From: an uncultured Kordia sp.
GTDB taxonomy: Bacteria; Bacteroidota; Bacteroidia; Flavobacteriales; Flavobacteriaceae
DNA: 62,085 nt
Assembly: GCF_947489565.1 (NCBI RefSeq)
Contig: NZ_CANLEA010000028.1
Span: 1 to 62,085, forward strand
Direction of reading: 5' to 3'
In this document: positions 26,095 to 34,676 of the stretch, in pieces
How the letters are laid out: the number at the start of each line of letters is the position of its first letter
Numbering within the stretch: the stretch's first letter is position 1
The notes under the pieces: generated by a model
The model's input: only the letters and a program-made list of their open reading frames with translations
Told to the model about the DNA's origin: nothing
The model's database searches: none
Translations under genes and position numbers: made by a program

Positions 26095-27513
26095 TTATAT
26101 ATTAATCCCATACTTTTCAAAAAGCTCTTTAAAAGATGCTGACCAAATTCCATCATCCCAATTTTTTTGAGATGCGGATAATATTCTTTCTATTTCTTTA
26201 TGCAATGATTTGTCTTTAAAAGAAAGTAAGGTTCTTGTCAAATGAAATGTTTCAAAAGGATAGGTCTTCTTCTCTAGTCGAGTCATTAAAGGTTGTTTTG
26301 CTGCTTCAATTTTATCTTCTATAATGAATTCTAAGAACACAACTAAATGAATAAATTCTGCTTTTGACACATTATAAACACATATTTCTGGCATTCTTTC
26401 TGGTTGATATTTTTTTATGTTTTTTAGCAGTAATGGCAACACCGAATCTTTACTTGAAAACGACAGATAATCATCTAAAAAATTATTTCCGTTATCAGTC
26501 AGTAATCCATCTATAAAGTAAGGTAATGACTCTTTTGGTGCAATTTTTAATAACTTTTTTGCGTGGTTAAAATTGATCAATTTAGTATCTGCAAAGATTT
26601 CTAGGGTTAGTTTTTTGTATTTCGGACAATACAATTCAATGATAGCTTCGGCTAAGCTTGTAATCCCTTTTCTTTCCTCTTTTATGAATGTTTTATAAAT
26701 ACTTCTTAATGTTTGTGTTGCTTCCTCATTTTGAAACGCTGCAATAGCTTTAAAATAGTCTAAAGAGTTTGCTGTGGTTTTGTGTTTCATTAAAAAATTC
26801 CAAAACCTAGGATTCGGAAAATGTGACATTGCTTTAAAAGCGACTGTTCCTTTTTCTAAGATGATATCAATATCGCTTTCTTTTTGATACTTTGCCAATT
26901 CAGCTAATGCACCTACATTACCATCTTCCAAAGCAAGTGATTTTATAATGGCATAATTTTCAGGATTCGCTTGGTTATTTTCAAGTGCAATTCTTAGTAA
27001 AAAAGTTTGCTCTCTTTTTCTGAGTATGATCTTATCAAATTTTTGAATCTGTTCTTTATAATATTTTTTATCTGCTTCAGTTACTGCAATTTCATGACTC
27101 GGATATACTATATGTGAATATAATGTCCAAGCTAAAAGATCTTCTGAAATAATACAACCACGCTGCGTTTGCACAAATTCTTTAGTATTTAGAAATGTAT
27201 TAAAAACTGAAACAAGTTTATGATATTTTTTGTCAGCCAACGCCCAAGCTGCATATCCTTTTACAATAGGGTTTTCATGTTGAAGCAATGTCAAAAGTTC
27301 TTTTTCTGTAGTTGTTTTTTTAAGTTTCTCAAATCTGGAATATTGACTGGATGACATTCCTCCAAAACCTATGCGCGGACCTTCTAACTGTTTTCCTTTG
27401 GAAATAGCTTCTGTTATTTTTTTGATTTCAGGACGTATATTTTGACCAAATGTTTGGGTACTTACTAGTAATAAGAATAGATATAATACAACTTTTCTAT
27501 CGGTTAGCTTCAT
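26095..27513 (-). CDS. Exported HEAT-repeat-like protein
   Basis: A 472-residue protein with a signal peptide (about 1-23, ending FGQ). The mature part is almost entirely helical, with repeated pairs such as LLTLLQHENPIVKGYAAWAL, the layout of HEAT/ARM-type solenoids, which bind proteins. No catalytic motif is seen. It begins the minus-strand pair with the small lipoprotein at 25766. It is separated by 72 bases from the EF-Tu-like gene upstream. Confidence 0.6.
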   Translation of the reverse strand: MKLTDRKVVLYLFLLLVSTQTFGQNIRPEIKKITEAISKGKQLEGPRIGFGGMSSSQYSRFEKLKKTTTEKELLTLLQHENPIVKGYAAWALADKKYHKLVSVFNTFLNTKEFVQTQRGCIISEDLLAWTLYSHIVYPSHEIAVTEADKKYYKEQIQKFDKIILRKREQTFLLRIALENNQANPENYAIIKSLALEDGNVGALAELAKYQKESDIDIILEKGTVAFKAMSHFPNPRFWNFLMKHKTTANSLDYFKAIAAFQNEEATQTLRSIYKTFIKEERKGITSLAEAIIELYCPKYKKLTLEIFADTKLINFNHAKKLLKIAPKESLPYFIDGLLTDNGNNFLDDYLSFSSKDSVLPLLLKNIKKYQPERMPEICVYNVSKAEFIHLVVFLEFIIEDKIEAAKQPLMTRLEKKTYPFETFHLTRTLLSFKDKSLHKEIERILSASQKNWDDGIWSASFKELFEKYGINI

Positions 27514-27584
27514 ATTAAAAAGGTTCGTTGTTATTATATGTAACGGTATATATGGAATAAAAGTTTATTTAGTTTCCATAAAAT

Positions 27585-27914
27585 TTATTCTCTTAGTGTA
27601 TCATTTACTATTTTTAAAACGATTCCTGTCGCTACAATACGGTATCCTTCTCGAAGTTCAAAATGCATTCTTGTTTTTAATTGTTTTTCAAAAAATTGAG
27701 GTGATAGCATTATAATTTCTACCACGATAGTTTCTCCGGGATAAACAGTATCTTTTCCTATAAAATTTTGCATCCCAGAAATCATTTGTTTTGAAAAAGG
27801 AAATTTTATTTGCGGTCTGTATCCAGAACTAGCTGGTGTACTTCTTCCTCCTTCTTCAGTAGTTATATAATGAACTTGTGCTATAAAATCTGGTGAAAAT
27901 TGCTTTTCTTCCAT
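27585..27914 (-). CDS. Stand-alone EF-Tu domain III-like protein
   Basis: A protein of about 109 residues made of a single beta barrel that follows the C-terminal domain of elongation factor Tu. The tract ITTEEGGRSTPASSGYRPQ, then DTVYPGETIVVEI and FELREGYRIVATGIVLKI match the EF-Tu order EEGGR-TPF-GYRPQ, MPGDN and REGGRTVGAGVV. The GTPase domain and domain II are absent. The upstream stop codon directly abuts an in-frame TTG at 27926; ATG at 27914 was chosen. It is probably co-translated with the 27927 lipoprotein. Function unknown; it might bind tRNA, EF-Ts or a partner as a decoy of EF-Tu. Confidence 0.7.
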   Translation of the reverse strand: MEEKQFSPDFIAQVHYITTEEGGRSTPASSGYRPQIKFPFSKQMISGMQNFIGKDTVYPGETIVVEIIMLSPQFFEKQLKTRMHFELREGYRIVATGIVLKIVNDTLRE

Positions 27915-27926
27915 CGATAAATTCAA

Positions 27927-28475
27927 TTACAATTTATCCAAAACTTTCAAAATTTCGCGCTTAAATTTTTCGGTTTCTAGCGGACTGTGTTTGTATCGAT
28001 AATGTTCTAATGTTTTGCGTGTTTTCTTTTCATTATCAATCAAAATAAGATTCACGACGCCTCTTTCTATTTCGCCAAAATAACCGTTGGTACTTATCAA
28101 TATGCTGTATCTTTTTCCTGCGGTCAAAATTTCTGCTGGTGCTTTTTTCTTTTTGTAATTGAGTTCGGTTTCTAACACTTTATTAATCGTATACGAACCT
28201 TTGTATAAAAATGGCACCTCAACATACGGCTGGTCTGGGAACTTTATTCGGATGGCTTGTAATGCCAGTTTTCGTAGTTCTTCACGTTTTTCAGGATGTT
28301 TTAAGAATTTCCCACTTTTCTTCTCACTCAATTCGATGTTGGGCGTGATGATTTGTATATCGTTTTTATCGATTTTTAAGTTTTTGGTGAGATTTGGATT
28401 TCCCGCTACTTCATTTTTTGTAGTTGCACAACTCACAAAACAAAGTATTAATAATAATTTGATGGTTATTTTCAT
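27927..28475 (-). CDS. Lipoprotein of unknown function
   Basis: A 182-residue predicted lipoprotein (lipobox VSC at Cys17). The mature part is basic with alternating helices and strands (RKLALQAIRIKFPDQPYVEVPF, later VNLILIDNEKKTRKTLEHYRY); no family is recognised. It lies between the EF-Tu-like gene, which starts right after its stop, and the 305-residue gene 9 bases upstream, so all three form one transcript. Confidence 0.6.
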   Translation of the reverse strand: MKITIKLLLILCFVSCATTKNEVAGNPNLTKNLKIDKNDIQIITPNIELSEKKSGKFLKHPEKREELRKLALQAIRIKFPDQPYVEVPFLYKGSYTINKVLETELNYKKKKAPAEILTAGKRYSILISTNGYFGEIERGVVNLILIDNEKKTRKTLEHYRYKHSPLETEKFKREILKVLDKL

Positions 28476-28484
28476 AGTATATTT

Positions 28485-29402
28485 TTAATTGGTTTGAGAA
28501 GGTTTTCTATTTTCAAAAAAGCTCGGATGAAACTTTGCTGTATCATCTTTTTTCATAATATTTTCAGCGAAACTTTTCGGATCAAACGTATCGTCTTTAT
28601 GTAGTATTTTTAGAATTTGCTGTTCCACTTCTGCTGCTGTCATTTTCAGTTTTGCAGTATCAATTCCTGCTTTTTCTAAAATACTGATATATCCATAATC
28701 GCCGACATCGATGCTCCAATCTTTCCAGACGTTTGCAAGTTTTTCTTTGAAACCTCCATGCACATAATTAATAATGAGTTTCCGCTGATCGCAATCGATT
28801 ACCATCACATCTTGCACATCTTTTTCGAAGTGCTCAGAGATATCAAAGGTTGGTCGTTGGTTTAGTATTTCTAAAATTTGAGTTCCAAAAAATATAAATT
28901 CTTGCACATCATAATCATACGAACATTTTACTTGAACGTTTCCGTCTTTTATATAAACAATAATACAAGTTTCATAGTCATCAACCTCTTCATTCTTGAA
29001 ATCTTCCAAGGTAACGTCATATTCATAATCGTACTCTTGTTCAATGGCATATTGAATATTCATTTTTGCTTCAATATCATACATTTCTTGTACTGCATAC
29101 TGCACGCTCCAACCTTTCCATAGTTGCTTTAATAATTCCATATAGCGCCTTCTGACGGAAGTCAAAGTTAAATCCTCACCTTCCCAAAAAAGCAATGATT
29201 TTGTGTCTATATCAATGTGTACACAAGATTCTATCCAAGGTTCGCTGGTTAGATAGGTTCTTTTTTCAAATCCTTGTATGAACTCGATATATTTTTCGGG
29301 TCCCAACATTAAATCATCTGCAACATGAATTGATCGCCAATGTGTATAGTAGATTTGAGTTTTGGCATTCGATTTTATAACATAGTTTCCGCGTTGTCCC
29401 AT
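28485..29402 (-). CDS. Hypothetical protein with an internal WKxWS duplication
   Basis: A 305-residue cytoplasmic protein starting MGQRGNYVIK. Two halves share a pattern: a 'KSLLFW' or 'RKLIINY' strand is followed about 20 residues later by WKGWSV (Trp95, Trp98) and WKDWSI (Trp226, Trp229). A very acidic, Tyr-rich linker (about 115-145) joins them. The N-terminal MGQR start and the WKxW pattern remind me of a family of uncharacterised proteins, but I cannot name it. It heads the transcript with the lipoprotein and the EF-Tu-like protein. Confidence 0.6.
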   Translation of the reverse strand: MGQRGNYVIKSNAKTQIYYTHWRSIHVADDLMLGPEKYIEFIQGFEKRTYLTSEPWIESCVHIDIDTKSLLFWEGEDLTLTSVRRRYMELLKQLWKGWSVQYAVQEMYDIEAKMNIQYAIEQEYDYEYDVTLEDFKNEEVDDYETCIIVYIKDGNVQVKCSYDYDVQEFIFFGTQILEILNQRPTFDISEHFEKDVQDVMVIDCDQRKLIINYVHGGFKEKLANVWKDWSIDVGDYGYISILEKAGIDTAKLKMTAAEVEQQILKILHKDDTFDPKSFAENIMKKDDTAKFHPSFFENRKPSQTN

Positions 29403-29511
29403 ACATGTTTAGTAAGTCATTTGAGTAAATTTACAAATTACATTTTCAATTCTTAAGAAAGTACGTGTCAAAAACTTAAAGATTCTGCTCTTCAATGTGA
29501 TGAATTATAAT

Positions 29512-29550
29512 ATCAAAAAAAAAGAGATGGCGTAAAACCATCTCTTTTCT
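29512..29550. terminator. Terminator, minus strand (probably bidirectional)
   Basis: AAAAGAGATGG (29520-29530) pairs with 29538-29548; the minus strand continues with a run of T. It ends the 29574 gene. Confidence 0.75.
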
Positions 29551-29573
29551 TTTATATATTGATTAGAGTTTTT

Positions 29574-29927
29574 CTAATTGAGTCCATCCATAAATTCTAG
29601 CTTGACTTTTGCTTTTTGTTCAGTATCAAAATACAATTCGTTTCCTTTAGCTAAGGCAATCTTTGTTGATTTTCCTGCAGCTAAACTTCTAGTTTTGATC
29701 ACTTTTCCATCGCGTTGAATGCGAATTGAAAATTCATTTTGACCAATGTTTTTAATAAGTGCAATGCTATTTCCATCTTTATACGGATTGATAGCGCCAT
29801 CTTGCCCAATGCCTTTTCCGGTCATTAACATGCTTTGAGATGGATTGATTTCAAAAACTGTTTTGTCTTTTTGTGCATACGATTGTAAAGCAAACAGCAT
29901 CGCCAAAAGGAATATATATTTTTTCAT
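29574..29927 (-). CDS. Secreted protein of unknown function
   Basis: A 117-residue protein with signal peptide MKKYIFLLAMLFALQSYAQ. The mature 98 residues are beta-rich, with SIRIQRDGKVIKTRSL and TKIALAKGNELYFD giving a likely small beta sandwich. No family recognised. An in-frame ATG at 30050 would add 41 residues before the signal and is unlikely. It is 132 bases downstream of the phosphoesterase gene. Confidence 0.6.
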   Translation of the reverse strand: MKKYIFLLAMLFALQSYAQKDKTVFEINPSQSMLMTGKGIGQDGAINPYKDGNSIALIKNIGQNEFSIRIQRDGKVIKTRSLAAGKSTKIALAKGNELYFDTEQKAKVKLEFMDGLN

Positions 29928-30059
29928 TTGTGAATGATTAAATTGTGATTTCGTTTTCTGATTGTAAGATACAATATATTTAAAGTTTTTAAAAAAAAGT
30001 CGCTCTAGACATTTGACAACTCCGATAAGTTTATCAAAATCTACGTTCAATTGATTGTT

Positions 30060-30626
30060 TTACATTTCTAAAGGGCCAAATGGTGGTTTCCAAGTCTTTT
30101 TTTCCATAATGGCTTTGACTTCATCATACGAAAGCGGATAAAAGTCATGACAATCCACACCAATGTCAAAACAGTAGCGATCTTCCAAATCGGGTAAGTT
30201 TCCATGACTATGTCCGTACAAATGCCAAGTTCCTCTATAATCACCACGCCAAACGCGCATTGCATAATGAAATAAAATGATGCGTTGTACTCCATTTTTG
30301 CAGCTATCATCTTTTACTTTGAGTTCAAAATAATCTTTGATCCACTTGAATTTTTTTCGGTGATTGAGTGCTGCTCCTTCATGATTTCCAACAATTAAAT
30401 AGATGGTTCCGTTCAAGCGATCTAAGATGTCTAAAATCATTTCGCGATCTTTTGTCATTCCAAAATCACCCAAATGATAAACCTCATCTTCTGGACTAAT
30501 TTTTTCGTTCCAACGTTGAATTAAGACTTCGTTCATTTCTTCAACCGTTTCAAAAGGTCGATCGCAAAATTTTATCACATTGGTATGTCCAAAATGATGA
30601 TCAGAAGTAAAAAATAATTTCGACAT
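30060..30626 (-). CDS. Calcineurin-like metallophosphoesterase
   Basis: A 188-residue cytosolic phosphoesterase. All metal-binding motifs of the family are visible: DHHFGH (Asp9, His11), LGDFG, GNHE, the His of LFHYAM and GHSHG. The short single-domain form, with a Trp/Arg-rich RVWRGDYRGTWHLYGHSHG segment, resembles phage-type and bacterial orphan phosphoesterases whose natural substrate is not known. It stands alone with short spacers on both sides. Confidence 0.85.
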   Translation of the reverse strand: MSKLFFTSDHHFGHTNVIKFCDRPFETVEEMNEVLIQRWNEKISPEDEVYHLGDFGMTKDREMILDILDRLNGTIYLIVGNHEGAALNHRKKFKWIKDYFELKVKDDSCKNGVQRIILFHYAMRVWRGDYRGTWHLYGHSHGNLPDLEDRYCFDIGVDCHDFYPLSYDEVKAIMEKKTWKPPFGPLEM

Positions 30627-30678
30627 GATCGTTTTCTGTTTTTATTAAGAACACGAAACTACTAAAATTTGTTAATTA

Positions 30679-31389
30679 TTAAGGTGTTGGAAACTCATGA
30701 ATTCTTTTGAAGGTTCTCGTTACCAAACTATCCGAATTTAATAATTTTAAGGTAATGGAATTTTCTTCAAATTGAATGTTCCAAAAGCTTCGTTTTAGTT
30801 CTTTGTTATATGGAATCAATTGAACTTCTGATTTGTGTCCGTGTGCATTGTAGATTCCGCTTATACTGCCATTTCCAGTTCTAATTCTAAAACGTTTGTC
30901 CCATCCGAAATAAAGAGAAGTATTTGATGTTTCTGAATTGGAAAAATAGTCTTCTTTCCCAACAGCCTTTTCTAGTTTCCATAAACCCAATAGTTGATCG
31001 CCATAGGTTGTGGGAAGTGTTTCTATTCTTTGTAAATGAACGGTAATGGTTTCGCCTTCTTCTTCTCTACTCCAAGTCATTTTATTTTGGTTGATTTTTA
31101 TTTGAAACGGATCTGCCAGATCTTTTAAACCATTTGTATTTACAATTGATAATTCGTTTGTTGTTTCATTCAAATTCCACGTTCCAATTGAATGTTGAAA
31201 CCAACCATTGCCTGATTGTTGTGTTGCATCTGCATTGAATTGAACCCAACGTGCATTTGGAGTCATTTCGTTTTTGCCTGCAGTTACGGAAGTCACATGC
31301 CAAAGCCCTTCAATAGATGATGTTGGTTTGTTTTCGCAACTTGTTAAAAAAATAATGCCTAAAAATAGTAGTGTATAAACGGTTTTCAT
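30679..31389 (-). CDS. Lipoprotein with lipocalin-like repeats, unknown function
   Basis: A 236-residue predicted lipoprotein (lipobox TSC, Cys18). Two similar beta-rich halves each begin with a GLWHVTSV- or LLGLWKLEKA-type strand, the start seen in lipocalin-like domains (one turn GxW); an unwound loop, TNELSIVNTNGLKD, lies between. The mature protein probably folds as two beta barrels or sandwiches. It sits 16 bases downstream of the phosphodiester glycosidase gene and is likely co-transcribed with it. Confidence 0.6.
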   Translation of the reverse strand: MKTVYTLLFLGIIFLTSCENKPTSSIEGLWHVTSVTAGKNEMTPNARWVQFNADATQQSGNGWFQHSIGTWNLNETTNELSIVNTNGLKDLADPFQIKINQNKMTWSREEEGETITVHLQRIETLPTTYGDQLLGLWKLEKAVGKEDYFSNSETSNTSLYFGWDKRFRIRTGNGSISGIYNAHGHKSEVQLIPYNKELKRSFWNIQFEENSITLKLLNSDSLVTRTFKRIHEFPTP

Positions 31390-31405
31390 GGTATGAGATA
31401 TTGGT

Positions 31406-32146
31406 TTAGTTTGTTTTTATTGCACCAATAATTACGCCAAAATTACCATCCATTTGTTCGTATTTTTTTTCTGGAAGATAAGTTTTAGAGACAAATCCGT
31501 CAAGGTATAAAGCATTTTGACAACCATTTTCCTTAAAATAAGTAGCAAAGTCGTAGAAGTTGATTTTCTCTTTGCTCATGGCAAATAACAAATTTCCGTT
31601 GGGCAATACACCTACACCATTCCGAATATTGAGGTTTTTAGAGCCTTTGGTGAGTTTTGCATGAAGCTTCCCATCAATTACTAACATTGGACCAGATTGA
31701 GTAGCATATTTTATACTTCTTATCGCAGTATTTAAAGAATCTGTAATGCAAATAGTGGCAACATTATCTTTTGTAATATAAAAAATACCATTCGGTTGTA
31801 AATAGAAGTTTCCGTATCCTTCTTCCTTACGATCTAATGGCGCTAGGATTTTTCCTTTTTCAATGTATAAACCTTGTGGCGATTGATCTTTTTTATACAT
31901 GCCGCCATTCATTGCAAAGATGAGTTCTTGCTTGTTGGCTTGAAGCTGCGTTTTTAGATTTTTAGCATTTCCATAGATTTGTCCCTGCTCATTTTTCCAG
32001 TAGAAATGTAATTGAGCCTTTTTTGGATTGACTTCGTATGCTAGAATTCGGGTAGTATCATATTGTTTTTTGGGTGATTCTTTTGTGCAAGAAATAATAC
32101 CTGTAGAGATTGTAAGAAGTATTAAATATAGTTTTTTGAAGGTCAT
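31406..32146 (-). CDS. Phosphodiester glycosidase family lipoprotein
   Basis: A 246-residue predicted lipoprotein (lipobox ISC, Cys20). The conserved NAGPA/DUF2233 pattern is seen: AMNGGMYKKD and SPQGLYIEKGK, TQSGPMLV, NIRNGVGV and the closing ALYLDG. In animals this fold exposes mannose-6-phosphate by removing N-acetylglucosamine; the bacterial substrate is unknown. It is exported and probably faces the periplasm or surface. Confidence 0.8.
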   Translation of the reverse strand: MTFKKLYLILLTISTGIISCTKESPKKQYDTTRILAYEVNPKKAQLHFYWKNEQGQIYGNAKNLKTQLQANKQELIFAMNGGMYKKDQSPQGLYIEKGKILAPLDRKEEGYGNFYLQPNGIFYITKDNVATICITDSLNTAIRSIKYATQSGPMLVIDGKLHAKLTKGSKNLNIRNGVGVLPNGNLLFAMSKEKINFYDFATYFKENGCQNALYLDGFVSKTYLPEKKYEQMDGNFGVIIGAIKTN

Positions 32147-32260
32147 CTGATGGTTTTACTACTTTTAAAGATATAAAAAGTCATCAAAATAAGTTCCTAC
32201 CTACACAAGAATGGCTCAGTATAAAAACAAAAACTGCAACTAATCAATCTATTCAAAGAA

Positions 32261-33292
32261 CTACTTTATCAGAAACTTTAACCGTACAATTTCGCCTTCT
32301 CTATCGTTTTTCAAACTTCCAATTTCATGATCAAATAATCCATTTAAATTATTTCCTGAAGGATCTGCTAGTCTTGAATTTACAGTAATGAAATACGTTC
32401 CTTTTTTCCATGTTTTTTCAGGAATGAAACTCCATGTTTTTTCTTGGTTTTCAATTTGCATTTTCCCTCTGATCAGTTTGTTTTCTGCATTGAAAATTTG
32501 AATTCGTGTTTGTAAAGACATTTTATCCACCGTATCAAAAAAGTGTAGTTTTAGTGGTTTCATACTTTCTATCACTGGAATTTCTATTTTCCAAATTGTA
32601 GTATCAGGTGCTATAGTATCTGCGGAAAATACCGAAAAGGCTTTCATATATGGTTTTTCTAATTTTTCACCATAAATATCTTCCAAATTATCAATGACAA
32701 GTGTAAAAGTTTTGTTAGGTGTTAAGGCACGTCCAAGAGTTTCATTAGCTATCAAACCTGTTTTCACTCTTGCTGGATCAAAAATTATTGTGAGTTGCGT
32801 TTGTGATGCATCCCAAAGTTCATGTACATTATTAAAAATAGCACCTTTTACTTCTTTTCCATTTTCATCTATTAATTTTATGTTTTCTAAATTCCCAATA
32901 GTTTTCATAGGTTGTGAAAACTGTATATACATCCGCAACAAATTTTCGGGCAACTTATTAGCACTCGGAAATATAGCCGTTACTTTAGGCAATTCTGAAT
33001 TCTCTCTGGGAAGCGAAAAGTCTTTTTTGAATTGTTCAAACACAAATACATAATTTCTAGTTTGAAGTAAGGGAAATTGCGGTATAAATACTAGATCATT
33101 TTCTGCTTTGTAGAAATTTCCATGAATCGGTATACGATCTGTTTTGTCAAAAACAAAAATAGAAGCATCAATACTATTCGCTTGCCAATTGTGAAATGTA
33201 ACACTATTTTTTTCCACAGAAATAGAGTCCATTTGAGCAAATACACTATTCCATATACATACTAAACTCAGTATAAAAAATTGTAGTTTCAT
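32261..33292 (-). CDS. Secreted Ig-like domain protein
   Basis: A 343-residue secreted protein with signal peptide (about 1-19, ending FAQ). It consists of beta-sandwich domains; VTAIFPSANKLPENLLRMYI followed by QFSQPM is the start of the bacterial Ig-like fold (SbsA type), and a second copy begins near residue 215. No catalytic residues are visible. It is the last gene of the run that starts with the alginate-export protein, so it may help at the surface with a polymer substrate. Confidence 0.65.
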   Translation of the reverse strand: MKLQFFILSLVCIWNSVFAQMDSISVEKNSVTFHNWQANSIDASIFVFDKTDRIPIHGNFYKAENDLVFIPQFPLLQTRNYVFVFEQFKKDFSLPRENSELPKVTAIFPSANKLPENLLRMYIQFSQPMKTIGNLENIKLIDENGKEVKGAIFNNVHELWDASQTQLTIIFDPARVKTGLIANETLGRALTPNKTFTLVIDNLEDIYGEKLEKPYMKAFSVFSADTIAPDTTIWKIEIPVIESMKPLKLHFFDTVDKMSLQTRIQIFNAENKLIRGKMQIENQEKTWSFIPEKTWKKGTYFITVNSRLADPSGNNLNGLFDHEIGSLKNDREGEIVRLKFLIK

Positions 33293-33344
33293 CTTTGTAT
33301 TGAAAGTGAGAGCAGTTATAACACTGCCCTCTTTTTAATATTTA

Positions 33345-34634
33345 TTATTTTTCTTTAATCAGCTCAGGAAAGCCTTCCATTGGTTTTACCATATTGTGAA
33401 AATCTTTCCAAACTTTTCCACCTTCTGTGTATTTATAATCTGGAAATTCATATTCACTATCAAAGTTGCTTAGTCTAAAGTATGCTCCTTTTAACTCAGA
33501 AAGTAAATCAACACTACCTGAATCTATATTTCTTTGTAAAGTAGTTAACATCATCTGATTTTGTTCGGCAACTTGCATCGTTCCAGACATCGGCACGGGA
33601 AATATTTTCACTCCTTCTGGCCCCATAGAAAAACCTTCTAACCCCTTTCCTTTGTTAGCTTCTGCGAAATCTTTTAAGGAAATTAAACTCGCACTACGCT
33701 CTTTGTTGATGATTAATAGTTTTTTATCAAATGACCCATCTTGTTCTTGCGCTGTAAACGTAATCATATCAATTGGTGTATTTCCATACCCTAATTCTGC
33801 AATTGTTTTGGCTTTTACATGATTGCCTTCTTTGATTTCTGAAGTTGGAATGCTTACCAAAGGCGTACAGGTATAAGCTGCAATTAATGTTGATTCTCCA
33901 TTGATTTCCTCAAATGCCATCGTTCTAATAGGTGCTCTGGTTTCTTTTTGAAGATGTACTGCATGATACATTTCTATTCCAGAAACAGTTTCTTGTTTGT
34001 TAGAAAACGGATATGCAATTTTTCGCAAAGTAGAAGCAAATTCACCATTGGTCAACCCAGCTACATAAATATATCCGTCATGATAATCGATATCTGTAAT
34101 GTTGAGTCGACTTGATGGTCTTTTATAAATTTCAAACGCATCGGTTCTAATGTTTTTAACTTGCACTTGCGTTTTTTTGCTTAGATCAATTAAACGCACA
34201 TTACTATCTGCAGGGCTTACTGCTACAATTACTGCTGGTGCATCTGGTGCAAAACCTCTTTGAACAGCAATATAGGCTTCTTGACTTACAGGATGTATTT
34301 GCATGTCATTGAAAATTAAATCGGAAGTTGATACTCCTAATTTTTTAGCAATTATTCTATCTACTCCTTTTAGGTTGAATGATATTGGATCTTTTAAGAC
34401 TTTTGCTTGGGTTTCAATAGCATATATAACACCTGCTTTACTATCTCCTACAAATAATACATTATTAGGACCGAATGTCATAACAGAAGCTCCTGGCAAT
34501 AGTGTTTGTAAGCTATTAGTCGTTACTAAAGCTTCACTAGATGCTCCTTTTTTCATTACATTTTGTTGTGCTTTACAGCTATACATACATAGTACTGCTA
34601 GCAAGATGATTGATAGGTTTTTTATTGTTTTCAT
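33345..34634 (-). CDS. Propeller-like lipoprotein, unknown function
   Basis: A 429-residue predicted lipoprotein (lipobox YSC-KA, Cys20). The mature protein consists of repeated four-strand units (ASVMTFGPNNVLFVGDSKAG, ITDIDYHDGYIYVAGLTNGE) consistent with a beta propeller. No family is named with certainty. It lies between the alginate-export gene (42 bases upstream) and the Ig-like gene, all on one strand, so it is probably part of that operon. Confidence 0.6.
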   Translation of the reverse strand: MKTIKNLSIILLAVLCMYSCKAQQNVMKKGASSEALVTTNSLQTLLPGASVMTFGPNNVLFVGDSKAGVIYAIETQAKVLKDPISFNLKGVDRIIAKKLGVSTSDLIFNDMQIHPVSQEAYIAVQRGFAPDAPAVIVAVSPADSNVRLIDLSKKTQVQVKNIRTDAFEIYKRPSSRLNITDIDYHDGYIYVAGLTNGEFASTLRKIAYPFSNKQETVSGIEMYHAVHLQKETRAPIRTMAFEEINGESTLIAAYTCTPLVSIPTSEIKEGNHVKAKTIAELGYGNTPIDMITFTAQEQDGSFDKKLLIINKERSASLISLKDFAEANKGKGLEGFSMGPEGVKIFPVPMSGTMQVAEQNQMMLTTLQRNIDSGSVDLLSELKGAYFRLSNFDSEYEFPDYKYTEGGKVWKDFHNMVKPMEGFPELIKEK

Positions 34635-34676
34635 TTTTTAAATTATTTAATGTTTGAATTTCTATTGTTTTTATGA

